Origin: Candidula unifasciata
Taxonomy: Eukaryota > Mollusca > Gastropoda > Stylommatophora > Geomitridae
Reading direction: 5' to 3'
DNA: 64,000 nt
Assembly (NCBI GenBank): GCA_905116865.2
Contig: CAJHNH020008001.1
Location: 762,968-826,967, forward strand
The translations under genes and the position numbers were made by a program. The notes beneath the pieces were generated by a model. It was not told the DNA's origin, searched no databases, and saw only the letters and a list, made by a program, of their open reading frames with translations. Below, in pieces: positions 24,929 to 36,305 of this stretch (position 1 is the stretch's first letter; every line of letters starts with the position of its first letter).

Positions 24929-25154
24929 GTACGTATCACAATAACAGCTACCACCACAATGTCTACAACTCACTCCTGCAATTGCAATAGTTCTACTTAT
25001 AATACCACTAATGCTACTATTCTTCCTGGCACTGCCACTGTTACTTTTACTATGTGTGTTCTGTTTCTCTTCCTACAGCAATACATCCAGAAACAGCGAC
25101 TAACTGTTATTATTGTTGACTGTGATTGTATTATTTCTTTGTTTAATTTCATAC

Positions 25155-25372
25155 CTTTCCCCGTGTGGGTTACGGGGCCCCAATGTGTGTGTGTGTGTGT
25201 GGGGGGGGGGGGCAAGAACAGCATGTCGTAGGAGTCGACTAACTGGGAGCTTCCTTCGAAGTCGGAGTACATCTGGAACAGGACTATAGTCCAGAAGTGG
25301 ACAAACAACCAGAACTTTCCTACGGAGTTTACAACTGCTGGACGGGAAGAAGAAGAAGAAAAAGATAGCAGC
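25155..25372 (+). mobile_element. SINE-like repeat A, copy 6 (internally shortened)
   Basis: Shared blocks are gtgtgggttacggggcccca, agcatgtcgtaggagtcgac, taactgggagcttccttcga, ctatagtccagaagtggac and a GAAGAAGAAGAA tail near 25350. A G run lies at 25201-25212. Confidence 0.75.
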
Positions 25373-25444
25373 TTTTCATATAAATTTTCTAATTTTATTC
25401 TTACTTCCAAATATTATATGATCCGTACAATTATATTGTGTGTC

Positions 25445-25448
<4 letters not shown>

Positions 25449-25514
<66 letters not shown>
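25449..25514. repeat. (TA)n microsatellite
   Basis: Pure TA, about 65 bp, roughly 300 bp downstream of exon V3a on the transcribed strand. Confidence 0.97.
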
Positions 25515-25517
<3 letters not shown>

Positions 25518-25815
25518 CTGATGCTGGACATTTGCATGATTTATTCAGTTTCTCTCGCCCCTACAAAATCCTGCTTGTCTTTTTTTTTAACATACTTCCT
25601 GCACATTAGCGTAACAGATGCAGACGTCCCACGAAACACAGACTAAAACTTATAAACTGCCATTTAAAACTCACACACACCTGGCATATAAATTGAACAC
25701 GAAAATGCACGCGCACAAACACAAACATCCAAACAACAAAAGCGTTCTGAAATCAACATGTTTTGTTTCGTGAAAAATAAATCGGAGGCTGTGACCTCCA
25801 CTGAACATCACACAC

Positions 25816-26042
25816 CTCATACTGTATTTGACCTTTCCGTCAGGGTAGATGTGCATGTATCTGTTAGGCACTGTGACGTTGTGAAACGAGGCCCGCTTTT
25901 CGTTTTTAAAATAGACATCCGGTACCCACACCATAGACATGAGCCTAGTGTCCACCTCTAGCCTATTGGACGAGTGGAAGCTTCCGAACTCCAGCCGATG
26001 ATCGAACCACTCCATAGCCAGGTACACTTCCACCGAGTAATC
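25816..26042 (-). CDS. Channel exon V3a (mutually exclusive copy 1): loops D and A of the ligand site
   Basis: The 227-nt exon has acceptor tttattag| and donor |gtgtgt; it opens in phase 0 and closes after two bases (AG) of an Arg codon. It starts DYSVEVYLAMEWFDHRLEF, continues through [18 protein letters not shown], and ends in GKVKYSM. These are the loop D strand, the W-x-P-D loop A block and the start of the beta-6 (loop E) strand. The family Arg three residues before the loop D Trp (GlyR alpha R65 position) is Ala here. Length and phase are identical to V3b, with about 48 of 75 residues shared. The acceptor is the first member of a long tandem array (26043-26975). Including both V3 exons together would duplicate a whole strand set and shift the frame, so exclusive use is inferred. 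Confidence 0.93.
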
Positions 26043-26975
26043 CTAATAAATAGCGTAAGAAAAACAATACTAATAAAAAGCGTAAGAAAAAACATTCATA
26101 ATTAAAAAGCGTTGAAAAAAAAAAAAAAAACCAACCCCAAAACCAGCGTAAGAAACACAATCTTAAAAAAAAAAAAAAAAATCCTAAGAAAGACAACCAT
26201 AAAAAACAGCGTAAGAAAGACAATCTTAAAAAAAAAGTGTAAGAAAAACAATCCTAATCTACAGCGTAAGAAAAACAATCATAATAAACAGCGCAAGAAT
26301 AACAATCCTAATAGAAAGAGTAAGAAAAATAATCCTAAAAAATAACGTAAGAAAAACAATCCTAATAAACACCGTAAAAATAACAATCCTAATATATATA
26401 TATACAGAGTAAGAAAAACAATCTTAGTAAATAGCGTAACAAAAACAAATCCTAATAAAAAGCGTAAGAAAATACAATCATGATAAAGAGCGTAAAAATA
26501 TCCAATGCCAAAAAACAGCGTAAGAAAGAAAATCCCAAAACAGCATAAGAAAAACAATCCTAATAAACAGCGTAAGAAAGACAATCCTAATAAACAGCGT
26601 AAGAAAATTAATCATAATAAACAGCTTAAGAAAAACAATCCTAATAAAAAGAGTAAGAAAAACAATCCTAATAAATAACGTAAGAAAAACAATTCTAATA
26701 GAAAGTAAGAAAAACAATCCTAAAAAACAATGTAAAAAAATTATCAAAATAAACACTGTAAAAATAAGAATCCTAATATATATACAGAGTAAGAAAAACA
26801 ATCCTAATATAGAGAGTAAGAATAATAATCCTAATATACTTCTTCTTCTTCTCTTCCACCTTGTACCTCCTTGAAGTGTCGGGGGTAGATGTAATGTACG
26901 TTGATGAGCTATCCTAATATACACGGTAAGAAAATCAATCCTAATAAACAGCGTAAGAATAACAACCCTAAGATT
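26043..26975 (-). repeat. ~27-bp tandem array built on the V3a 3' splice site
   Basis: The degenerate unit on the + strand runs roughly aatcctaataaacagcgtaa plus gaaaaac. On the transcribed strand this is TTTTTCTTACGCTGTTTATTAG|GATT, i.e. polypyrimidine tract plus AG plus the first four bases of exon V3a. The real acceptor, cttacgctatttattag|GATTAC at 26042/26043, is the first unit. About 30 units are present, and around 15 keep an intact TTAG|GATT. Several runs are interrupted by A tracts, (TA)n and a ~75-bp insert at 26838-26912 that begins with a CTT tract, probably a short minus-strand LINE 3' end with a GAA tail. Confidence 0.85.
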
Positions 26976-27462
26976 TAAAAAAAAAAAAAAAAGTGAAAAA
27001 GAAGTATTGAATACACTTGCTCTACACACGTATTGTATTGCTTTTTATAGGAGTGCAACAGGGTGGAGAAAATCAATATAAAAAACAAAAACATCAAAAA
27101 TATTCTTTCTGAGTCCTTGGGGCCTTGATTAGTTACATTTGTGGCATTAACTATGCTATGAAAAAAAAAAAAAAAAACACCAGTTGAGCTGATATCTTAA
27201 AAAAATAAATAAATAAAATAACAATGCAGTGCTCCAATTTGTTAAAAAATGTTTTCTCCATAAAAACTGATGAAAAAGTTTGGGGACAGCACACATCCTT
27301 GGGGTACTCCTCTTGTTTCTGGGATGAGAAGATGTAGTATCTAACTTTTGTTATTTGTTTCCTGTATAGTATGGGTGGTGCTATTTAAAAGACCACAAGT
27401 ACCAGCAGAGCCGTCTTAACAGTATTATGCGGTCCTGTGCAAACCAGTGTACTCGATTCTCT
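26976..27462. other. Non-coding interval with A tracts
   Basis: A runs lie at about 26976 and 27160. No gene was recognised. Confidence 0.45.
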
Positions 27463-27575
27463 GCTACCGCGCTGCTCAACCTTTCTAATGGGGTGACCCT
27501 TTAATTCAGGTCCTCGTGTTGTGGTGACCCAACAATGCAATTATTTTACATGGGGGAACAGTAATAAAAGCAATA
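27463..27575 (-). mobile_element. Second SPIN-like fragment (3' terminal part)
   Basis: The + strand gctgctcaacctttctaatg, gggtgaccctttaattcagg and cctcgtgttgtggtgaccc match the reverse complement of the same terminal segment that forms the 31-bp array in the 5184-6683 element. It is single copy here and diverged. Confidence 0.65.
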
Positions 27576-27594
27576 ATATGGCTAGATACATCAT

Positions 27595-28080
27595 TTTTCC
27601 AGTGCGTGCTTTGTAAGTGATTCCACGAGCAAGCTCATAAGGATAGAGACTGGATGGACTCTAAGAAAATAGTTGGAGTCGCTGAGAAAATCTCGTCTGA
27701 AAGGAATGAGTTTCAAGTTTGTGCAAAGACACTCTGGGGTAAGAGGGAATGAACGAGCGGATTGGCTTGCTGGCAGGGCCACGGTAGGTACAGGAAAAGC
27801 AATGGACCGGGCCGACATTCTCAATGTTCTCAATGAGGCAGGACGAGAAAATGATCAAGGAGACAACGTTAAATCTTCAACACTCAAAAGACTACAAGAA
27901 CTTAGGGTCAAGAGATGTCGCCAAACATGCACACTGTACAGGTAACGAAAAAAGAATAGTAAACCAACATAGAACTGGTGTTTTCAGTCGCCACACGCTG
28001 AGGGATAAACTGAAGATTGGATCCGAGCGCATATGGACTTATCTGATGTGCAATGCGGATAATATGTCGATTAACTAACT
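27595..28080 (+). pseudogene. LINE 3' end with RNase H terminus, frameshifted
   Basis: SFKFVQRHSGVRGNERADWL is the last RNase H block, with R-H-S-G in place of the usual S-H-x-G. After a frame change near 27830-27870 the tail contains VAKHAHCTGNEKRIVNQHRT and HTLRDKLKIGSERIWTYLMC, ending CNADN. The second half recurs at 36040-36300, so this is a distinct LINE family. The copy is 5'-truncated and dead. Confidence 0.75.
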
Positions 28081-28842
28081 AACGTTATTAATTCTATTGA
28101 GTATTACAATAAAGTGACTTAGATCGTAGTAGTACTATGTTAACATGTCTTGATGGGAATTGCTGTATCTTAAAATACATTAGGTCTAGTTAGTGCTAAT
28201 ATTATTAACCTATCAGCGAAAGGTAGTTCTGTACTGAAATACTGCTTGCTGGTCAGTCTAGTGTCGTGTTAAAATACCGTCTGAAATCAAGCACACGTAA
28301 TAATTATTGAAATACTTTTGTCTCTCACTTGCTATACAGTTCGAAATATGAACTAAAATATTTCTTTTGACAACAGCAGCAACAATTTCTGTTTTATAAT
28401 AAGGGCCATCTGGGTGGCTCTTCTACTGTATGTCAGTGTGAGTATTCCGTGACGTTTACATCCCTAATCGTATGTAAATATGGAACTGAATCACACACAA
28501 TTTCTCAACGTGAGCAAATACGGTAGAAGTTACAGGGAGTGGTTTGACACAAGAATTAAAGATGTCTTGAAAGAAATTATCTAACAGAGATAATTATTAG
28601 CCAAGAGCCCTTCTCCGGCTTTTACGAGTTCTGGTTTACATGTCTTTGGACAGTACCCAGTACGGGAGCACGATAGCTTTGTTACTGGCTGCAGCTGCAA
28701 AGTATCTAGATATGACTGGTCTGATCTACACCTCTTTCCCCAAATGTTTTCAGATATTATTTGGGGTGAAAACAACATTTAACATTTTTTTTAAAATTCC
28801 CCGTGACATGGCAGGAGGTAGACGCTTTGCTGGAAAAAAAAT
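28081..28842. other. Non-coding intron, nothing recognised
   Basis: No family or domain was identified. Confidence 0.45.
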
Positions 28843-29090
28843 CGGCACGTTCAACCAGCATCCCTGATTAGGGAGCTTTAGGTTATAATTGTGACTAGGC
28901 TTTGTGCGCCAAATAAAATGGGTTAGCATTGCACACCAAAAAGAGTCATGAAAAGGACTCCTGCAGTATTGATGCGATCAAAGGAGACAGACCCTAATAC
29001 TGTTCTGACCGGAGACGAAACAGTCACACGGCGAGCTAGTGGGTGACCCGGTAGCTGATAATAATTCCCACCCCCTCCCCGTGACATAAT
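28843..29090 (+). repeat. Dispersed repeat G, copy 1
   Basis: The segment cacgttcaaccagcatccc ... gctttaggttataattgtga ... aaaggactcctgcagt ... ctaatactgttctgaccgga ... gggtgacccggtagctgat is shared in reverse with 58085-58345 at high similarity over about 230 bp. Origin unknown. Confidence 0.75.
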
Positions 29091-29939
29091 ATAATTTCAT
29101 TATTACGTCCGACTGGTCTCTGTGGCAAAAACCAATAGTTAAATTGTCAAAGGGAAGAAAGTTAGTTAATTCTTTGCACAGTTTGTATTTAGTGATTATT
29201 TCCCTTTATGCAATATAAGTAATTATGTGACGCAAATTTGTTCAATAAGTTTGTAATGTTTAAGATTGCTTATTTTATGTTAGTAAAGTAATTTTGTGTA
29301 TTTATGTCTGTACATGTGGTTTTGTTGATTTATGTAATGTGCTGATGAAGGTTCTGTAGCAGTAAAGTTCACTTTTCGTTTGTGTTTGTTATACGGTGGA
29401 GCTCACTGCTCTTCTTTTCGTTTCGTTTTATATATTTCCATGATATTTAAATTTTATTTTAGTAACGTTACGCCATCACGTAGGCAGAGGAATTTACGCC
29501 TGCCTGTCTTCTCGGTGGTCAAGGGGTTCGACTCCACGATATTTATAAAAACTGACCAAAAAACCATAAAAGTATTCTATTTCTTCTCCTCTTCTTATAG
29601 TTTTATCGGAACCAGTTTAGGAGAAATATAGAAATATAAGGATACGTTTCTTTTTAATGAAAAAAAAAAAAAAAAAAAAAAATTGTTGTTGCAGATTTTT
29701 ACGGGGCGAAAGTCTTAAACCTTCTTTCCCGTGGTGAGAACCAGGAACTCGAAGAGACCAATCTGGGCACATGACACTGGCCCAGTCAATTCTACCTAAG
29801 GAATTCAGTGGAGCGTTGGTAAACGATACAATTTTCTACCTTTACTTAGAGGAGTCTACTTTTACACTGTGTGACCCGGAAGGTTTCAAACAAATCCAAG
29901 ACATCCATTAGTTATTGCCAGAGACTGAATACATGCATG
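29091..29939. other. Non-coding interval
   Basis: It contains a ~22-nt A run near 29660. A weak tRNA-like piece (ggtggtcaaggggttcgactc) near 29513-29533 is not annotated separately. No gene was recognised. Confidence 0.4.
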
Positions 29940-30425
29940 TTCACATTTTTCAGATCATCATCATTATGTGCCCTGCCAACTGGCGTAGGCGCTCATGCGT
30001 CTCCACAGACCACGATCCCTGGTTGACTGGAACAGCTATCTTGCTGATATCCCCCCAGGCCATCGTTTCAGCCCATCCAGCATCATCTCTCTTGGTCTGC
30101 CTCTACCCCTTTTCCCACTGATCTGTCCAGTTGTCACAATGTTCTCCAATGTCTCTCTTCGCATTCTGTGGCAAAAGAACAGCGTTTGTCTCTTTCTTAT
30201 TGTTGTATTTAGAGATCTACTTTCAGTAGCCTTTTCAAGCAATCGTTGTTAGTTACTATGGCCGTTCAAGTTATTTGTAACATTCGTCTCAGAAACCACA
30301 TCTCTGTTGCTTTAAATTCTTCCTAATTTGTTCAGTGACATTCCAAGATTCGCTGCCATACAGCAGGACAGGTTCTATTTTCAGATGTTTATTCCAATTC
30401 TCAAAGTCAGTATTTTCTTATAGCA
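29940..30425 (-). pseudogene. LINE 3' end fragment (Jockey/RTE-like tail)
   Basis: The minus-strand frame contains TTIRKRQTLFFCHRMRRETL followed by ENIVTTGQISGKRGRGRPRE. It matches the R-R-x-x-x-x-G-H-x-x-R ... T-G-x-x-x-G-K-R-G-R-G-R-x-R tail of non-LTR elements. Stops occur upstream. Confidence 0.75.
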
Positions 30426-30623
30426 GACATTTTATTTTGTAATAATTATATTGGATGGATTAATAGTGTTTTATCTGAATGTAATAAAAGATAAAATGCA
30501 CCATAAACTAGCATCTGACACACATAAACATATATAATTCACGTGTAATGCATACAGAACATACGTACATTCATACATTGATACATAATACAAACATATA
30601 CATACACACATATATATACTCAC

Positions 30624-30691
30624 CATGGTTGTCTCGCTGACCGAATCAAAGCTCAGTAGATGTATTTTTATTGTAACATTTGTTGGATGCT
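30624..30691 (-). CDS. Channel exon V2: beta-1 strand of ligand-binding domain
   Basis: The 68-nt exon has acceptor ccccag| and donor |gtgagt. After the split Glu codon it reads HPTNVTIKIHLLSF, then DSVSETTM, ending in phase 0. This matches the family block VNV.IFI.SF.SVSETTM that precedes the D-Y-x-V strand. NVT is a potential glycosylation site. Both V3a and V3b start with Asp-Tyr-Ser in phase 0, so either can be spliced directly to V2. It lies 4.6 kb upstream of V3a, and a 5'-truncated LINE tail sits in between at 29940-30420. Confidence 0.9.
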
Positions 30692-31028
30692 CTGGGGATT
30701 AAGAAAGTGAAGACAACCAATTAGAGAAACTCCGAACAGAAAGAGCTGGCTAGAAAATCGATGAGGGGATAGTCCAGCCAGCTCCTGTGTTGTCTGTGCA
30801 CGAAAGAGGAAGAAGACTTGCTTTTATTTAAATAAAACTGGGATGTTGGCCCACAACTGCTGCATGCAGCCAGGGGGTGGGGAATTTTCTGGACTCATTG
30901 TGGTCAAACAAATCTTTGTTTAATCAATCTGTCATTATCAGCGTACTGTCGACTCATTTCTCGGTCAATATGTGGCTATTTCGTCAGTCAACAAATGACT
31001 CATTTTTGTTCCTAGTCAAATTAAGTCA

Positions 31029-31763
31029 TTAAGGGATCACTACAGGGCATTTTTCCCAATTTATGACAAAAATATCACTTTTTCAATGTGTTCGTTTTTG
31101 TAAAGTTTGGCATTCGTAGAATAGATTACTCACAAAATTTATGTCATTTGTAAACAATTTAGCATTGAAAAGTTAATACTAACGACACCACCTCGTGCAC
31201 TTTTTTAAGATAAAAAAAGTTTAAAAGTCAGTTTTCTCAAATCTCTATATTTCAGTTTTCTGTGTGTGTGAAATCCTAAAATCTAAACCAATATAGAGAG
31301 TAGAAACATGAAATTTTGTATGCATACTTTTTAAACAATATTATAGGGACTGGTCTATCTGAAAGTAAATTTTAGAAAGTTGTTGTTTTTTTAAATTTGA
31401 TTATTGTCTTATGATGCTAGATTTTTTTGACTTTTTCAAAAAACCTACATTTTAAAATTCTACGAAAAATATTTAAAAACATGTTTAAAGTAAAAAAACA
31501 AGACCTGTACCTCTAAATATGATAAAAGGTCATGCATCTATCATTTATTGTTGAATATCTATGTTTGTTTTTAAAAGTTTAGGATTCTAAGCACATATTA
31601 TTTTTTTTCACAAGATGGCGGCTATTGCTATGACAACTATGATTTTTTAACACTTAAAGTATACAAATGTAATAACATGTATTCCTACAAATGACCATTA
31701 TACAATAACTGCTCTAACTCTATAAATAGAAAAATAAAATGTTTTGGTGTAGTGACCCCTTAA
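31029..31763. mobile_element. TTAA-flanked MITE, ~727 bp, piggyBac-like
   Basis: TTAA occurs on both sides (31029-31032 and 31760-31763). Terminal inverted repeats are GGGATCACTACAGGGCAT on the left and, reversed, GGGGTCACTACACCAAAAC on the right. The AT-rich interior has no open frame. TTAA duplication is typical of piggyBac-superfamily elements, and the assignment depends on ends only. Confidence 0.65.
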
Positions 31764-33109
31764 TGAGTAATAATATAGTGAACAAAAACCGCATATGCCT
31801 TCGCACCATAAAATTATGAGTGCTGGATGTCGGGTCGCAGGCCGGTCTTCCAGAATAACTCTGGGTACTTTTCGTGTCCAGGCAGGTCAACCGCCAGTTG
31901 CCAGTCCCTCGCACAGTCAAGCATCGATAGAGCGTATGCGACCTTGTTGAATTTACCTTTATAAATCTAATATTATAAACCATTTGCCAAACAAAAATGC
32001 CAGTCGACAAAGAACACAACTGAAAAATCAAAGAATAAGAATCTATGGCACAGCGTACAAAAACATGCATTTTGCCCGAGGTAACACTTTGATGTGAATC
32101 TAAGACCTTTTCATAATCAGCAAAGGCGGAAATGGAGACTTCTGAATCTGAATGCTGCATTACATTCTTAAAATGAGAATCATCAAATGTTATGTATACT
32201 TATTTCTGCTGTAAGTTACAGAAACTTGGACAATGAATAGGCAACTAGAAAAGCGAACTGAGTTGCTTTAAATGTTGATATACAGATGAATAGTTAGTAT
32301 ATCGTAGAAACAAATCCAGTCAAGGTCAGAGGCGCTGGAAAGAATACAAATGAAAAGTTAATTACTGGAAAAAAAATAATAATAATAGTAAAATAATAAA
32401 TATTAAAATAATTGAAATATTTTGGCCACAATAAAAGACATAACATTCTTTTTAAAAAGCATACTGACGGGAAAGGACTAGGGCAAGAGAGCAAGAAAGC
32501 AAGAGGTAGACAACGATACAAGTGGGAGAATAACATCAAGAGTTGAACACACTGCAGTCTGAGAAAGTGTACAACTAACGTAAAAGACAGAGTATACTAG
32601 AAATCCACCATAGACAATAGACAACATTCAGGAACTGACTGGCTGCAGTTTTGTAAGAAGAAAGATAATAAGAGTGTACAAAAACTGAACGTTAAAGAAA
32701 ACTCGCCTTAACAGTTTCACCCCTCGGACACTGAAATAAGTTGGCTTTTCAAAACGTCACAGTAGATTAGATATAGCGTTAGTGGAACATATCGTTTCTG
32801 ATAAATACAGACTGAAGCGATATTCAGGAAGATGGACACAAGAACTCGGAGACATCACAACAAAAGGCAGGGGTGTTGGCGACGGGCCGCAGTTGTAATA
32901 TGTTGAGCAAAACACTTGCTGCATGATAATGATGATGACTTTATAGAAGAATGTTAACATCTTAACCAACACAAAGAGATGTTATGGGGAGGGGGTGGGT
33001 GGTGGGGGTAGGGGTGGGGGGCGGAACATGATTTTTTTTTCTTCAAAAATCAGGTGTCGGCAATGTTCAGTTTTATGAAACTGTATATTACGATATCCGA
33101 AAAAACCCT
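31764..33109. other. Non-coding intron
   Basis: No gene was recognised. A G-rich stretch (gggtgggtggtgggggtagg and on) lies at about 32986-33022. Confidence 0.45.
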
Positions 33110-33114
33110 AACCA

Positions 33115-33265
33115 CGTCTTTAGGTTAATTGGACACATAGGGCTAGACCTATATTTTATAGACCAATCAGCGCTCAGTGGGCGATAATCGGCTCCGTCAG
33201 GACCTGAATCTTCGACTTTCGGTCCCACAGGCAGGCGTCTAGCCGCTAGCTGCACCATGGCGGCT
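33115..33265 (-). mobile_element. tRNA-derived SINE E, copy 1
   Basis: The minus strand begins gccgccatggtgcagctagc, has ccgaaagtcgaagattcagg (B-box-like) and ends with tataggtctagccctatgtg. The ending is shared with the copies at 35640-35880 and 45030-45275. Confidence 0.6.
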
Positions 33266-33364
33266 CAATAAGTATTTCCTAGCATATATATATAGTACAT
33301 GTTGTAAGAAGAAAAATTGGACAAAAGCGACAAAGAGGCGGTCTTGGATCTTTGACAGCCTGGT

Positions 33365-34072
33365 ATTTTGGCACGGAGAAACATCGTCAGATAAGAAGAC
33401 AAAAACATAGAAACTTGTGAAGTTTGACATCAGGACGTGGAGAAACATCACCAGATAAGAAGACAAAAACATGGAAACTTGTGAAATTTGACATCAGGAC
33501 GTGGAAAGATATCACCAGATAAGAAGACAAAAACATAGAAACTTGTGAAATTTGACATCAGGACGTGGAGAAACATCACCAGATAAGAAGACAAAAACAT
33601 AGGAACTTGTGAAGTTTGACATTAGGACGTGGAGAAACATCACCAGATAAGAAGACAAAAACATAGGAACTTGTGAAGTTTGACATCAGGACGTGGAGAA
33701 ACATCACCAGATAAGAAGACAAAAACATAGGAACTTGTGATATTTGACATCAGGACGTGGAGAAACATCACCAGATAAGAAGACAAAAACATAGGAACTT
33801 GTGATATTTGACATCAGGACATGGAGAAACATCACCAGATAAGAAGACAAAAACATAGGAACTTGTGAAGTTTGACATCAGGACGTGGAGAAACATCACC
33901 AGATTAGAAGACAAAAACATAGGAACTTGTGAAGTTTGACATCAGGACGTGGAGAAACATCACCAGATAAGAAGACAAAAACACAAGAACTTGTGAAGTT
34001 TGACATCAGGACGTGGAGAAACATCACCAGATAAGAAGACAAAAACATAAGAACTTGTGAAGTTTGATAGGC
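33365..34072. repeat. 64-bp minisatellite, ~11 copies
   Basis: The unit is gacatcaggacgtggagaaa, catcaccagataagaagaca, aaaacataggaacttgtgaa plus gttt. Copies differ by few substitutions. Confidence 0.96.
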
Positions 34073-34214
34073 ATAGAGAAGCAATTACACCTAAGGAAAC
34101 AGAGAAAAGATCCATGAGAGAGTTTGACACTGTGACACGGGGAAACATTAGCATCCGCAATTGTTACAACACGCGGGACAGAAGGTTGCGGAGAAGCAAG
34201 AGAAAGGAACATCA

Positions 34215-34500
34215 GATAGTTTGTCCTTCCAGATATAGGTTCCAGGGCTTGACTGTGGGGGAAAACAAGAACAGACCCACTGCCTCACCAACAAGCATGA
34301 CGTAGGAGTCGACTAATTGGGGTATCCTTCGAAGTCGGAGTAAATCTAGCTGAGAGACAAGGAACCAACAGTATGCATACAAATAAGTCAGAACCGTAAA
34401 ACGGATGTGAACGCAAACTCAGGTTCTGGTACAAGACTAAAGTTCGGAGGTGAACGAATACCTAGAACTTTCCTCCGGAGTTTACAGCCGGTGATCGTGA
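34215..34500 (+). mobile_element. SINE-like repeat A, copy 7
   Basis: Shared blocks are gaaaacaagaacagacccac, acaagcatgacgtaggagtc, gactaattggggtatccttc, gaaccaacagtatgc and acagccggtgatcgtgaaat. It is directly followed by the (GAA)n tract. Confidence 0.82.
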
Positions 34501-34502
34501 AA

Positions 34503-34752
34503 TAGAAGAAGAAGAAGAAGAAGAAGAAGAAGAAGAAGAAGAAGAAGAAGAAGAAGAAGAAGAAGAAGAAGAAGAAGAAGAAGAAGAAGAAGAAGAAGAA
34601 GAAGAAGAAGAAGAAGAAGAAGAAGAAGAAGAAGAAGAGAGAAGAAGAAGAAGAAGAAGAAGAAGAAGAAGAAGAAGAAGAAGAAGAAGAAGAAGAAGAA
34701 GAAGAAGAAGAAGAAGAAGAAGATGAAGAAGAAGAAGAAGAAGAAGAAGAGA
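34503..34752. repeat. (GAA)n tract, ~250 bp
   Basis: Nearly perfect GAA, starting at the 3' end of repeat A copy 7, consistent with expansion of the SINE tail. Poly-purine/poly-pyrimidine tracts of this type can form triplex DNA. Confidence 0.97.
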
Positions 34753-35236
34753 AATAATAATAAGAAGAAAATAGAGTTTATGCAAAATTAAGACCATTTA
34801 GAATTTGAACTTATGATGCAAATGACCCTGCAAAAAGGTACGCGTTGTGCACACAGGCTTTGCTCTGCACCACTGTCAGTGTTCTGGAGTGCACGCCAAC
34901 CATACAAACTCAGTTACGGACCAAATTTTTTGGTTTCAAATCCCAAACTTCGATTTATAATAGCCTTTTCCAAGTTAAAAAAAAAATGCCACATCGTGCG
35001 TTCACATTAATGGCACAAGAACATGGCGGATTAGAGAAAATTCAAACTCATCTCCTGTTTCAGCCCTTGACGCCACAAAGACGTCAATGTGGGCCTTACG
35101 GAAATCTGCACCGGGAGAGGAGAGCAGTGTATGTTATGTGCTCAGGGCGTTTCAGTCCACACTCTTTTTTTTCTCACACACCAAAACACACAAAATAGTT
35201 TTGTGTTTTATCATAGTTGGTGCCACTAAATCACTT

Positions 35237-35530
35237 GTCACTTGTCGAGCCGCGTTAGCGAAGTCGATAGGAGGCTCGCTTTCAAATCCAGCTGCGACTC
35301 GCTGCAGCCACGGTCGGTGTTCGAAACCGGGCAGTTCCTGGGTTCACCCAGCCTCTAAAGGCAATGGGTGCCAGAGTGACACTCTGGGGTAAATGGAGGA
35401 ACGTAGCTGTAGCTACAGAGTTACGTGCGGACAGCGACACAGGCGGACAGTTTCTTATTAGCTGTCCGTACTGGTGGCAGAGCACTTTTGGTTTATAACC
35501 ATCTGCAATGACGCTGGTTCACATCTCCCG
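35237..35530 (+). mobile_element. tRNA-derived SINE B, copy 1 (~290 bp)
   Basis: The head is gagccgcgttagcgaagtcg, ataggaggctcgctttcaaa and gtgttcgaaaccgggcag. The body includes tggggtaaatggaggaacgt, gcggacagcgacacaggcgg and ggtggcagagcacttttggt. A reversed copy at 57546-57848 has the same structure end to end. Confidence 0.82.
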
Positions 35531-35639
35531 ACTTTACCTTGACCATTTTTACTAAATCACTTGTCCATAATTGGTAGTAGACGAGCGAATCAATAGCCAG
35601 ATGTTAGGTCAGTAAAGTAAAGGACCCTTTCCCCCGCTC

Positions 35640-35880
35640 CCAGGAGTACTGTACAGGTAGGGCTAGACCTATATTAAATAAACCAATCTGTACTTGGCGG
35701 GTGACGTGGTCAGATTCACACCAGCCGCGTTTACTTCCCATGACTCTACATGATACTCATTCAAGACTGAGTCGACCCGGGAGCCAAAGTCATTTTTGGA
35801 AAAAAAAGTATCTTACCTGCAGGACCTGAACCCACGACCTTCCGACCCCCAGGTGAGCATCTAGCCACTACACCCCTTAG
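35640..35880 (-). mobile_element. tRNA-derived SINE E, copy 2
   Basis: The minus strand head is gtagtggctagatgctcacc (A-box-like) and aaggtcgtgggttcaggtcc (B-box-like). The body has gactttggctcccgggtcga, and the end is tataggtctagcccta. Confidence 0.7.
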
Positions 35881-36009
35881 ATTAGTAGATGATAGATAAT
35901 TAGGTTCCTGGTTATCATATTATCTGATATTTCAGGAGCTGACATTTTGCTTTCTTTTGTCTGTCTGGGAAGTAATATAGGTTCGTGTGTCGTAGTTGTT
36001 AGTTTAGAA

Positions 36010-36305
36010 GTTCTCAATGCTCACAAGAAGCAGGACAAGAAGGTGTTTCAGAAAACAACGTTGAATCGGCAACACTCAAAAGACTTCAAGAACTCAAAAC
36101 AAAAGAGGTGACGCCAAACATGAACATTATACAGGTAGCCAAAGAAGAATAGTAAACCAACACAAAACTAGTGTTATACCAGTCGCCATACGCTGAGGCA
36201 TATACTGCCAGAAAAAACCTTCTTCCCCCCTAATAAGGATGTGTTAAAACGGATGCGATGACATGACTTCACATTACCAGACATTACATTGATAATGCAC
36301 CAATG
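36010..36305 (+). pseudogene. LINE 3' tail related to 27595-28080
   Basis: The block tcggcaacactcaaaagact, caagaactcaaaacaaaaga, acgccaaacatgaacattat and agtcgccatacgctgaggca parallels 27870-28010 base by base. It is a non-coding relic. Confidence 0.65.

Noticed and set aside
33365..34072. CRISPR-like or protein-coding array
   Set aside because: 64-bp tandem units without unique spacers; frames are short and repeat-derived.
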